DNA of 23,625 nucleotides, taken from the NCBI GenBank assembly GCA_964567745.1, contig CAZMNY010000063.1, forward strand, positions 1 to 23,625, given 5' to 3'. Source of the stretch: CAZMNY01 sp964567745 (lineage in GTDB: Bacteria; Planctomycetota; Planctomycetia; Pirellulales; Pirellulaceae). A program made the position numbers and the translations under genes. Below the pieces are notes generated by a model. It searched no databases, was not told where the DNA came from, and saw only the letters and a program-made list of their open reading frames with translations. Below are positions 7,531-15,636 of this stretch, in pieces (position 1 is the first letter of the stretch; each line of letters begins with the position of its first letter).

Positions 7531-10437
7531 CTAAGGGGGGGATGTGGTAACGCGAAGCGTGGCTCGCCGTGCTCGCGCGTCGTCCGCAAACGTGCTGTCG
7601 GGAAAATCTTTGAGCAATTGATCAAGCAACTGTGCGGCTTCGGTGGGTTGTTTAAGAGCGATATGTCCTTTGGCGGCTTGTATCAGCGCCGCAGCTTGCC
7701 ATCGAGGGAACTTAACGACTCGATGGTAGGCGCGAATCGCGTCGGGATAATTGCCTTGCAGGAAGTAGGTTTCGCCAATCATCCACTGCGCCATTGACGC
7801 GGTTTCTGTTCCGGCACCCGACTTCGACTGAATGACTCGGCGATAGGAATCGCGAGCGCTGGCGAAGTCGGCCCAGCTGCCCTGGCATCGACCCATCAAG
7901 TAGTCGACCTCGTGCAACTGTGCAAAATCGGGGTGGTTTTCGCGAACGGTTTGAGCCATGTCGAACGCCTCGCGCCAGCGTTTGGCGTGGGCCAACACCT
8001 GCGCGCGACGAAGCGGGAGCATGCCGAGCCAGCTGGCGTTGCGACCCGACGTGAGTCGAATAAGCGATTCGAATTCGTCGCCAGCCTGCATATAGTCTTT
8101 CTGTCGATACAGTGACTCGGCCACCCAATAGCGCGCCGGCAGGTAGATGTCGTTCGAATCCGACAAATCGATCGCGGCTCGCATGTGCGACTCAACGTCC
8201 TTCCATTGTCTCATCTTGGCGGCTACTTGGCCTCGCAAGTACCAGGCGTGCGCGGTCGTGCGAGGGTCGATATTCCGATCGGTGATTCTCGCCGCGATAG
8301 CTTCGACATCGGCAAACTGTTCGGCCTTTGCGGCTCGTTCAGCCAATCGGTACGCGGCGTCGGACCAGAGATGACTAGACGGATATTCGTCGACAATCTT
8401 TCGAAATCGTTGCGTCGACAGTTCCGGCTGCTTGAGGTCGTTATAGACCCAAGCGAGCAAGTAATGGGCTGTCGCCGATTTGGAGAACTCGGGGTGCTGG
8501 ATCGTGAGTCTCTCGAGGTGTCCGCGAGCCTCTTCGTGACGGCCTATGTTGCTGAGGATCTCGGAGACCTCAAGCAAAGCAGGTGGAGCTTCCGGTGCAT
8601 CGACAAATCGTTCGATCACGCGTGTGTAGGCGATGATGGCTTCGCTGTTTCGCTTCTTTGACTTGAGAGCTCGTGCGTGAGCCAAGGTCGTTCGCGGCGT
8701 GAACCGGCTGTTAGGGTGATCCTTGAGCAGCCGATTCACTGCGTTGTCGGAAACGGTCTCGACGTCACTCTCGATTTCCAGCCATGCCAGTCCGGCCAAT
8801 GCGGCGGCCTGCAACTCAGGCGTCGGTCCGTTCTCGGCGAGGTTGCGATAGAGCTTGCTCGCCCAGTTCGTGTCGCTTCGTGCCGCGGCGGCGTCGGCAA
8901 GAAAATGAGTTGTCGACCAAAACTCGTCGCCCTGGGTCTCGGTTTTCAGGAGCGTTTGGTAGACGATCTTGGCCTCGTTCCACTTCTGTTCGTTCGCCAG
9001 CGCAACCGCCAATTGAGCTCGGCAGCGGTCGGCGTCGGGCCCTGTCGGCTGCAACGCCAGATATTGACGCAGCCTCGGCGCTGCCAGGGTGAATTTCTCC
9101 AAACGAACGAGCGCCGTTGCTTGAGCCAGCGTCGTCGCGGCTCGCAGCTGTGCGGTCAATTGGTAGCGAGGTTGGGACGACGAATCACGCGACGCGTCGA
9201 CGCCAACTCGATCGAGCGCGTTCAAGGCCAAATCGAACTGTTCATTGGACAAGCGAACGAGACCAATGTGATACCAATCCGATGGCGTGCGTTTATCGCT
9301 CGGAGTCGTTTCAAAGGCCGCGACCGCTTCGGTCAGACGTTCTTGGCTGAGCAGCGAGCGACCGTGGGTACGAGCGACTGCGGGCAGAAGGTCGCTGTTA
9401 CCGTATTGCTTGTTGAACGTCGAAACGAACTCATCGAGTTTTTCGTATTGCTGCTGTTCGGCCTTGATCTCAATCCGCAGTTGCAGGGCGTCGTCTCCCC
9501 AATGGCTCAGCGGCCAGGATTCGATTAGACGGCGAAGTTGTTCTTCGGCCCCGTCGAGATCCTTGATTTGTTTCAGCGATTCCGCGGACGCGAATGCAGC
9601 TGACGGACCGAGTTGCTCGTCAAGCGTGAGGGAGGTGAGTTGCCGAGCAGCCTCGCGCCAATCGCCATTGCGATGAGCCAGCATTCCCAGCCAATAGGCC
9701 GCCTGAGTTGCGATCGCGTCGTCCGAGGTACTCGCTCTTAAATCGCGGAACTGTTGGCGAGCTGACACCTCGTCGGTCTCCATTTGGATGACGGCGAGTT
9801 GCAGCCGAGAGAGCTCGCCGAAGCGACGTGACTTTTCAAGGAAAGTAAAAAAGCGTTTTGCGTCATCGTGGTTGTCAAGAGCTAGACACGCTTTGGCCAA
9901 GCCGTATCGACACTCGTCCGCGTACGGCTGATCGGCATATCGACGAAGCGCTTCGGAGAAACGTTGTTCCGCTGTTGCCGCGTCGTTGCGATCGAGCGCG
10001 AGCTTCCCAAGATATGTCAGAGCGTATCCGAGCATTCCGCCTTGCGGATAGTGTTCGAGATAGGTCTTCAGGTGACTCGTCGCCACGACTGGCTGACTAA
10101 GCAGATAAGCCGTTTCACCCGCGCGAAACTCAGCGACGCCGGCGTAGCCGCCGTCTCCGGTCTTGAGATAGCGTTTGTAGTCTTCGAGCGCGCCTGTCTT
10201 GTCGTCCGCTTGCAATCGCGACTCGGCGCGAAAGAAGCGGGCGGATGGGGCCAACCGATGCGCTGGATAGTCTTGAAGAAAGGCGCCGAATTCCGCGTCC
10301 GCAAGGCGCCAACGTCTGTGGTTGTAGTGTTTGGCTGCGAGCTGATACTGATCGTCAGGGGTATTGGATTGCGCGAAGGTGACCTCAAGCGGCAATGCCG
10401 CCAAGACCAACAGCACTACAATTCCTCTTGCGTACAT
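7531..10437 (-). CDS. secreted tetratricopeptide-repeat protein (periplasmic/outer-envelope scaffold)
   Basis: A 968-residue protein with signal peptide (residues 1-23, ...V-T-F-A-Q). The rest is almost all TPR helices: pairs of amphipathic helices spaced about 34-37 residues, with recurrent A-x-x-x-F...Y-P-x-S/H and A-x-Y-x-L-A patterns, from Y-Q-L-A-A-K-H-Y (about 35) to L-L-K-D-F-P-D-S-T-F-A (near the end). The pattern resembles the YbgF/CpoB and BamD type of envelope TPR (Y-P-x-S/P-x-A-x-x-A). The start at 10437 is chosen for the signal peptide and the AGGTACAAGG region upstream; an in-frame start at 10521 adds only a non-signal stretch. It heads the exbB/exbD/TonB-like set, as cpoB accompanies tol-pal, so I infer a role as the envelope-side partner of the motor. 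No enzyme domain is seen. Confidence 0.88.
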   Translation of the reverse strand: MYARGIVVLLVLAALPLEVTFAQSNTPDDQYQLAAKHYNHRRWRLADAEFGAFLQDYPAHRLAPSARFFRAESRLQADDKTGALEDYKRYLKTGDGGYAGVAEFRAGETAYLLSQPVVATSHLKTYLEHYPQGGMLGYALTYLGKLALDRNDAATAEQRFSEALRRYADQPYADECRYGLAKACLALDNHDDAKRFFTFLEKSRRFGELSRLQLAVIQMETDEVSARQQFRDLRASTSDDAIATQAAYWLGMLAHRNGDWREAARQLTSLTLDEQLGPSAAFASAESLKQIKDLDGAEEQLRRLIESWPLSHWGDDALQLRIEIKAEQQQYEKLDEFVSTFNKQYGNSDLLPAVARTHGRSLLSQERLTEAVAAFETTPSDKRTPSDWYHIGLVRLSNEQFDLALNALDRVGVDASRDSSSQPRYQLTAQLRAATTLAQATALVRLEKFTLAAPRLRQYLALQPTGPDADRCRAQLAVALANEQKWNEAKIVYQTLLKTETQGDEFWSTTHFLADAAAARSDTNWASKLYRNLAENGPTPELQAAALAGLAWLEIESDVETVSDNAVNRLLKDHPNSRFTPRTTLAHARALKSKKRNSEAIIAYTRVIERFVDAPEAPPALLEVSEILSNIGRHEEARGHLERLTIQHPEFSKSATAHYLLAWVYNDLKQPELSTQRFRKIVDEYPSSHLWSDAAYRLAERAAKAEQFADVEAIAARITDRNIDPRTTAHAWYLRGQVAAKMRQWKDVESHMRAAIDLSDSNDIYLPARYWVAESLYRQKDYMQAGDEFESLIRLTSGRNASWLGMLPLRRAQVLAHAKRWREAFDMAQTVRENHPDFAQLHEVDYLMGRCQGSWADFASARDSYRRVIQSKSGAGTETASMAQWMIGETYFLQGNYPDAIRAYHRVVKFPRWQAAALIQAAKGHIALKQPTEAAQLLDQLLKDFPDSTFADDARARRATLRVTTSPP

Positions 10438-10733
10438 CCTTGTACCTGCCCGAGGAGCGAACGGTGATTCGAGAATTTGATGTGACCTAAAGTTTGTTCG
10501 CTTTGCGCAAATCGCCCTCATTCACTTTCATCGGACAGCCTTCGTTAACCTCTTGAGCCGCACTTGGCAGGTTTTCGCGTCTACGGCGAATACTGCGTTC
10601 GCTTTCAATTGGGCGGTAATCTAATTGGATTAGGACGGCATCGAAGGGGAGCCCGCAAGCGCCGACAACAAGTCGCTCCGTTGCCCTCGAGCGCGATTGC
10701 GGACATTGAATACGCAAATCAAGACGGAAACGT
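10438..10733. other. divergent intergenic region, 296 bp
   Basis: This lies between the TPR gene (minus) and the kinase remnant (plus). It should hold the promoter of the TPR-exbB-exbD set on the minus strand, but I see no convincing -35/-10 pair. No ORF here has family-like sequence, and the planctomycete habit of an ECF sigma gene just ahead of the kinase is not seen. Confidence 0.5.
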
Positions 10734-11440
10734 ATGGACTCAGATCCACACAAAAGACTCTCGGATCTATTGCAGCAATCGGCTGCCAGCGAAGACGATG
10801 CGATCGACGCCGCCGATTGGGAGACGGCCGTCACGGGTGAAATTCGACAACTGATCGGGCGCGGCGACACAGTCTTGCTGGATCAGTTGGTCGCGATGAG
10901 CCCCTGGCGGTGTTTTATCAACTGCTGACAGGCAGTCGTCCGTTCAATGCCGCTTCCACTCCTGCGTTGCTTGAACTGATCAAAGGCGTCGAGGTTCGGC
11001 CGCCTCGTCAAATTGATCGCAAGATTCCTCGCGAACTCGAACGCATTTGCCTACGAGCTTTGTCGAAGCGAGTCACCGACCGCTATAACTCGGCGGGCGA
11101 CATGGCTGAGGAGAATCGTATTATGGGAAGAGTCGGCGAAGCCCAAGCCGCACCCAATTCCGCAAACCGGTTCGACGGTTTCCGACCCCCAGTCAGCGTC
11201 TCCCAGTCAAGGCGAGACCGCAGTTATCCCTCGCGGGCTGCGAGCTTACGAGGCGGGTGACGCCGATTTCTTTTTGCGCCTGTTGCCCGGTCCCGCAGAT
11301 CGCGACGGGTTGCCCGAGAGCGTGCGGTTCTGGAAAACCAAAATCGAGGAGACGGAGGCCGATCAAACTTTTGGCGTGGGAGTCATCCTTGGTCCTAGCG
11401 GCAGTGGCAAGTCTTCGCTGGTTGCCGCGTCCCAGCCGAC
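10734..11440 (+). pseudogene. Ser/Thr protein kinase-nSTAND ATPase remnant
   Basis: Three joined pieces of a planctomycete Hanks-type kinase with a STAND ATPase module. Piece 1 (10734 to about 10890): a soluble N-terminus M-D-S-D-P-H-K-R-L-S-D-L-L-Q-Q... Piece 2 (about 10895-11112, another frame): the end of the kinase C-lobe, V-F-Y-Q-L-L-T-G-S-R-P-F, ending R-I-C-L-R-A-L-S-K-R-V-T-D-R-Y. Piece 3 (about 11113-11440, back in the first frame): D-A-D-F-F-L-R-L-L-P-G-P-A-D-R-D-G-L-P-E-S, then a Walker A motif G-P-S-G-S-G-K-S-S-L (11391-11420). The ATP-binding N-lobe and catalytic loop of the kinase (about 200 residues) are missing between pieces 1 and 2. The STAND domain stops right after the P-loop, where unrelated sequence begins. 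WD40 repeats, often found after this module, are absent. This is clearly a dead gene; the exact 3' junction is uncertain (11420-11460). Confidence 0.8.
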
Positions 11441-11771
11441 GGTCGCGGCGGAAAAGACGATTTTGCATTGGGCTCCATCGAGCTTCTTGTAGCGAATGTC
11501 CGTGGGACTGTTCACGATAAAGCTGTCATATCGATACAGCGTTGCTACAAAATTCGTGTCCGATCCGCCTTGGGATTGGATTTGAAGTTGAACGGCGAGA
11601 TCGCCACGTTTGTTTCCATCGGACGCGTTTCCGCCGTAACGAACCGTCCATGATTTGCCACTGGAATTGAAAACTGGATTACCTGCTTTGGCCTTCATTA
11701 GGTGAGATGGCGACCACCATCAGAGTTGACGCCATGAGTAAAAATGCCCGTGTCCTTCTTGTGTCTCCCAC
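11363..11771 (-). pseudogene. small secreted protein of unknown family, probably frameshifted
   Basis: On the minus strand a signal-peptide-like segment (R-R-T-R-A-F-L-L-M-A-S-T-L-M-V-V-A-I-S, starts GTG 11771 or ATG 11735) hits a TAA after about ten more codons. In the next frame an unbroken stretch from 11698 reads K-A-K-A-G-N-P-V-F-N-S-S-G-K-S-W-T-V-R-Y-G-G and ...Y-R-Y-D-S-F-I-V-N-S-P-T-D-I-R-Y. I infer one secreted protein split by a frameshift near 11700. The distal part (below about 11450) is antisense to the kinase remnant P-loop, so its true C-terminus has been replaced. I do not recognise the family. It could also be a chance ORF. Confidence 0.35.
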
Positions 11772-11788
11772 TTCAAGAGTTGTAGAGC

Positions 11789-11824
11789 GAGCACGCTGTG
11801 GAGCACACTGTGGAGCACACTGTT
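11789..11824. repeat. three 12-bp tandem direct repeats
   Basis: The unit GAGCACACTGTG occurs three times head to tail (11789-11800, 11801-11812, 11813-11824) with two mismatches in total: G for A at 11794 and T for G at 11824. It lies just upstream of the minus-strand secreted-protein remnant, in the place of a promoter or operator. Confidence 0.8.
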
Positions 11825-11940
11825 AAGTGATGAGCCGACTCTAATTGTGGGATAAGAACCTGTCAAACTGCGTCAACAAACCGTCTATCGCTTTCGAATA
11901 CTTCGTAGCTTATTGTCTTCGTCGTCTTAGTTGCGCACAG

Positions 11941-11976
11941 AAAAAGAACGGGCCGCCCCAAGATTAAGGCGGCCCG
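11941..11976 (-). terminator. rho-independent terminator of the lipoprotein gene
   Basis: A perfect 9-bp GC stem (11949-11957, CGGGCCGCC, with 11968-11976) has a 10-nt loop. On the minus strand it is followed by TTCTTTTT (11941-11948). It lies about 50 bp after the lipoprotein stop codon. Confidence 0.88.
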
Positions 11977-12023
11977 CTCGGCTTCCAGTTTTCGATTGTG
12001 ACGATTCGTCGAGGACGGGTGTC

Positions 12024-12593
12024 TTAGAATTGGGCGCCGGCGCCCGTGTCGATGTTGCCAACCATGTGGAAGTGGTTGTGGTCGATGTAGATGACTTCAA
12101 CCGCGTCGCGATCTTTCAGCGTGTGCGGAACAGGCCAGCCGACGTGGGTGGTTTCTGAGTAGTAGATCGTGCACTTGTAGTGGGCGTGGTGCAATTGAAC
12201 CGGGCCGATCAGCGGCACTTGTCGAACCGGGTCGATGTAGTCGGCGATCTTCTCTTTCACGATGCGAACGTTGTTGCGTTGCACTTCGTGGAGGAGGGGC
12301 AAGCCGCCCTGGATTGGACTAGCTTTCTCGAACGCCCGCATGACCTCATCGTCGCTTGGCGGGTCCAAGGCGATGGAGGGTCCGCCAGCTGTGATAGGAC
12401 CGAGAATTGGCACTCGGTCATATCGTTCATGAGACCAGAATTGGTCTTCTTCCAGCTTTTGGTAGTAGGGGCTGACAGGGATGGGAACCGCAAGGGGGCC
12501 CATGTTGATACCGCTTGTTATTCCCAAGCACCCAGTTGACGATAAGGCCGCGGCCATTGTCAGCAGGCTCAGTGTTACGATCCGTCTCGACAT
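12024..12593 (-). CDS. small planctomycete lipoprotein of unknown function
   Basis: A 189-residue lipoprotein precursor. The signal peptide M-S-R-R-I-V-T-L-S-L-L-T-M-A-A-A ends in the lipobox L-S-S-T-G-C, with Cys22 as the lipidation site. The mature part is soluble. Its C-terminal third has a distinct block, V-P-L-I-G-P-V-Q-L-H-H-A-H-Y-K-C-T, then T-H-V-G-W-P-V-P-H-T-L and I-D-H-N-H-F-H-M-V-G, unusually rich in His. I recall similar uncharacterised planctomycete proteins, but no function is known to me; the His clusters could bind metal, which is a guess. Start ATG 12593 has AAGGATGA about 8 nt upstream. Terminators on both sides suggest a single-gene transcript. Confidence 0.88.
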   Translation of the reverse strand: MSRRIVTLSLLTMAAALSSTGCLGITSGINMGPLAVPIPVSPYYQKLEEDQFWSHERYDRVPILGPITAGGPSIALDPPSDDEVMRAFEKASPIQGGLPLLHEVQRNNVRIVKEKIADYIDPVRQVPLIGPVQLHHAHYKCTIYYSETTHVGWPVPHTLKDRDAVEVIYIDHNHFHMVGNIDTGAGAQF

Positions 12594-12936
12594 TGAATCA
12601 TCCTTGCATTGGAAGCCGTTTGAAACACGCTTCGCTTGTTCGTGTTTCGCTGCGTTGTTTGATCCAGCGCGGGGGTTTCCCGTTGCTACACCCTATATCG
12701 CGTAAATCTGGGGCGAACTTGCGGGTTTTTCCGGTGTTGCCGAGAAATCCGCAAATTCCGCCTTCGCGATTTCGAGAAAACGAGGGATTTGGGCCAACAA
12801 CAATTGAGATTATCGCCCGTTTTGCGGTCATTGGGGCGGCGCACTTGGCGAGGAGGAATTTTGAATATTGTCAGTCGCGACGTGAGATGGTGTCGCTAGC
12901 ACGGGGTTGGTTTGACCGTCTAACGCCTGCAAGAAA
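12594..12936. other. intergenic region with 5'-UTR hairpin, 343 bp
   Basis: This is the promoter region of the lipoprotein gene. An 8-bp perfect inverted repeat (GAAACACG at 12622-12629 with CGTGTTTC at 12641-12648) has an 11-nt loop. It lies about 30-55 bp upstream of the start codon and so probably within the leader. No T run follows on either strand. No coding sequence is supported, and I see no clear -35/-10 pair. Confidence 0.5.
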
Positions 12937-12976
12937 CAAAAAATGCCTCCGCTATTCCAAGTGGAATAGCGGAGGC
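12937..12976 (-). terminator. strong rho-independent terminator of the BON-domain gene
   Basis: A perfect 14-bp stem (12945-12958 with 12963-12976, arm GCCTCCGCTATTCC) has loop AAGT. On the minus strand it is followed by a T run (A run at 12938-12943 on plus). It begins about 35 bp past the stop codon of the BON gene. Confidence 0.93.
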
Positions 12977-13011
12977 GGCAATCACGCATGGATGTGCCGG
13001 AGGGTGTTCGA

Positions 13012-14792
13012 CTACTTGTCCTTGAAGTCAAGGAACCACCAGCCGTCGTCCCACTGCAGAGTCACTTTACGCCATCCCAGCGGAACCTGCGGGTAGGGGT
13101 AGAAAGGACCGATGTAGGGCCATGCAGCCGGCGAGTATTGCTTGGGGTAGCTGACAGCGGCGTAGTTGGGGTGCGCCGCGTAGCTTGGCCAAGAGTAACC
13201 CGGCAGTTGCGGATGGTCGAATCGCGCTGGCGCCACCATGGCACCGCCAGCAGCCATCGGCATCGGCGTCTGCGGCATGTTCTGGAAGTTCACGCGTTGA
13301 GCGTATTGCTGAGCGTATTGCTGAGCGTATTGCTGAGCGTACTGAGCAAGTTGCAAAGCGTATTGCTGCTGCTGTGGCGTTGCGTAGTACGGGTTGCCAG
13401 GACTGGCGACAGGCTGAAGAGGCCTGACAGGAGTCTCGGCAGCGGGTTCCGTTTCGCTAGCAACTGAGGCCGCTGGAACGGGTCGAGCGATCAGCAATCC
13501 ATCGACAACTTGGCGGACGCCAGGCACTCGGCGCGCCACATCGACAACGATCGCGTGCTGTTGGCGATCCTTGACTTGGCCTTTCAGGACGACATCACCA
13601 TTGTCGACTCGCAGGTCGATATTGAAGCCGCGGAGTTCGCCAGAGGCCTTTTTCGTTTGCAGCTTCTTGACGATCGCTTGGGCGAGCGCGTTGTCGCTAG
13701 GCGACTCGTCGGCGGCGGGACGAACTTGCGTGTCGGCTTTGGGTTTGGCTTGGGCAATGGCCTGGGTACTGCGATCGAGGCGTCGCATGCTACCAGCCGC
13801 ACTAGGAATTGGCTTTGGTTCGGCAGGTTTCTTGCTTGCGTCGGCGGCGACGGCTTGCGTCGGCGGGGGCGGTGTAGGCGTCGCAACCTGCGGTGTAGGC
13901 GTCGCAACCTGCGGTGTAGGCGTNNNNNNNNNNNNNNNNNNNNNNNNNNNNNNNNNNNNNNNNNNNNNNNNNNNNNNNNNNNNNNNNNNNNNNNNNNNNN
14001 NNNNNNNNNNNNNNNNNNNNNNNTCGCAACCTGCGGTGTAGGCGTCGCAACCTGCGGTGTAGGCGTCGCAACCTGCGGAGTAGGCGTCGCAACCTGCGGT
14101 GTAGGCGTCGCAACCTGCGGAGTAGGCGTCGCAACCTGCGGTGTAGGCGTCGCAACCTGCGGTGTAGACGTCGCAACCTGCGGTGTAGACGTCGCAACCT
14201 GAAGGTCGTCGACAACTTGTCGAACCCCCGCGATGCGGCTGGTCATTTCCAAAGCAAGCGTCTCTTGCTCGGCGGACGAAACTCGGCCTTTCAGCCATAC
14301 GGTCGCGTGATCGACTTGAAGGTCGATGCTGAAACCTCGCAAGGCGCCTTGGTCTTTCAGGTCCAGCAGACCCTGTTGTACGCGGTTGGCAATCTCCTTG
14401 TCCTGTTGCAGATCAGCCGCACTAGGAATTGGCTTTGGTTCGGCAGGTTTCTTGCTTGCGGCGGCGGCGGCGGCTTGAGTCGGCGCGGGCGCTGTAGGCG
14501 TTGCAACCTGAAGTTGGTCGACAACTTGTCGAACCCCCGCGATGCGGCTGGTCATTTCCAAAGCAAGCGTCTCTTGCTCGGCGGACGAAACTCGGCCTTT
14601 CAGCCATACGGTCGCGTGATCGACTTGAAGGTCGATGCTGAAACCTCGCAAGGCGCCTTGGTCTTTCAGGTCCAGCAGACCCCGTTGTACGCGGTTGGCA
14701 ATCTCCTTGTCCTGTTGCAGATCAGCCTGCACCAGGTTTGGTGAAAGCGCGGCGATCGACAGCACCGCCATTCCAACTAATGAACGTCGCAT
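13012..14792 (-). CDS. periplasmic protein with three BON domains and a VATPTPQ repeat linker (contains assembly gap)
   Basis: This is a secreted multi-BON protein; BON domains bind membranes or other ligands in the periplasm. ATG 14792 follows AGGAGG. Signal peptide: residues 1-23 (...L-V-Q-A). BON1 (about 24-95) and BON2 (about 127-198) differ at only a few residues and share the linker S-K-K-P-A-E-P-K-P-I-P-S-A-A. A heptad repeat V-A-T-P-T-P-Q follows, is interrupted by 100 N, and resumes. After a third copy of the linker comes a diverged BON3 (L-A-Q-A-I-V-K-K-L-Q ... G-V-R-Q-V-V-D-G-L). A Q-Y-A-Q repeat and an aromatic C-terminus (G-W-R-K-V-T-L-Q-W-D-D-G-W-W-F-L-D) close the protein. The frames on the two sides of the gap disagree only because the gap length is a placeholder. 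Own terminator downstream. Real length is unknown. Confidence 0.85.
13301..13336. repeat. 12-bp tandem repeat inside the BON gene (Y-A-Q-Q units)
   Basis: The unit GCGTATTGCTGA occurs three times in perfect copies (13301, 13313, 13325), followed by a degenerate copy. It codes on the minus strand for the Q-Y-A-Q repeat before the C-terminal domain. Confidence 0.9.
13871..14200. repeat. 21-bp coding minisatellite (heptapeptide VATPTPQ) spanning the assembly gap
   Basis: About 2.5 units are visible left of the gap and about 8.4 units right of it (14024-14200). Units are nearly identical, with T/A and G/A changes at single positions; the last two units next to BON2 code V-A-T-S-T-P-Q. 21 bp is 7 codons, so any change in copy number keeps the frame. 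Confidence 0.95.
13924..14023. other. assembly gap (100 N)
   Basis: One hundred N, the usual placeholder for a gap of unknown size. It lies inside the 21-bp repeat, which explains the failed assembly. Confidence 0.99.
14208..14418. repeat. BON duplication, copy 2 (211 bp)
   Basis: Identical to 14517-14727 at 210 of 211 positions; the one difference is T14374 versus C14683, a Gln/Arg change. The offset is 309 bp, exactly 103 codons. The linker downstream of each copy is also similar. Confidence 0.95.
14517..14727. repeat. BON duplication, copy 1 (211 bp)
   Basis: The partner of 14208-14418, coding the first BON domain directly after the signal peptide. Confidence 0.95.
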
Positions 14793-15383
14793 TGGTTCCC
14801 CTCCTGAGGTATTCCTTTTCGCGTGATGTCCATATCGAACAGGCAACGCCAACGCCGACTCGACAGCGTTATGGCGATGGGAACCGCCAACGTGCCCGCG
14901 GGAAGTAATCATTATTCGAAGTGGAGTTCGACTTGGACACGGCTCGGATGAGCCGTTAGCAGGCAACCCGTTCGATGGGCGTACAGGAGGGTCGAGACAA
15001 GCGGCCGCTTGCCGGTAGGCGTTTGCCCGTTTGCTAGGCCCTCCCAGCGCACCCGTGCTGGTGACGGAATGTCTTGCTACTAATGTTTCGGTTTGGCTTC
15101 TTGCCGAATGGCAGGTTTTTTTCGATTTTGCCGGTGATTCCTTAAAATCCTGTGTTGCAGCTAGGCTCGTTTCGCCCTTTCCGCCCGGATGCTTTTCCCA
15201 GTCGTCAAAGTTTGCCAATGGTGGCCGCGAAGCGTCGGGCAGTTACCGACCGAAACCATCGATCCGCTGGCGATTGACCTAATTGAGGTCCCGGTGAAGC
15301 CGCGGCGAACCGGTGAGTTCGTTTGTGGGGGGAAATCTCCTTCGGAAACGCCCCTGTTGCCGGGACCTGGCTTGCCCGCCGCC

Positions 15384-15413
15384 ATATTGCTCAATATTGC
15401 TCAATATTGCTCA
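15384..15413. repeat. three perfect 10-bp tandem repeats (ATATTGCTCA)
   Basis: ATATTGCTCA at 15384, 15394 and 15404, with no mismatch. The period is near one helical turn. No gene overlaps it. Confidence 0.9.
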
Positions 15414-15610
15414 ACGAGCTGCGACCGCATCTTGACGGTCTATCTTGCATTGGCGCGCGTAAACTTTGCAAAGAAGTCATTGGCAATCGAGCCAAACCGC
15501 TCAACATCGTGTCGGTGGGCCCTAAATTCCGCCGTCATTTACTTGGGAAAACAGCGGTGCGGATCGTCTTTAGAGAAACTTGAACGATTTTGGCGCAAAA
15601 ATCGCACTAT

Positions 15611-15636
15611 CGGATTGAAAGTACGGATTGAAAGTA
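15611..15636. repeat. two perfect 13-bp tandem repeats (CGGATTGAAAGTA)
   Basis: CGGATTGAAAGTA at 15611-15623 and 15624-15636, about 110 bp upstream of the small membrane protein start. Confidence 0.85.

Noticed and set aside
13871..14200. CRISPR array
   Set aside because: The units are contiguous 21-bp repeats without spacers and keep a reading frame.
13510..14202. Plus-strand and other-frame ORFs through the 21-bp repeat (for example R-R-L-H or A-T-C-G-V-G-V repeats)
   Set aside because: A 21-bp repeat without stops is open in several frames. Only the minus-strand frame has a signal peptide, a ribosome site and BON domains.
14939..14956. Terminator at the 7-bp hairpin ACGGCTC-GGAT-GAGCCGT
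   Set aside because: No T run follows on either strand. It may be a dispersed repeat or nothing.
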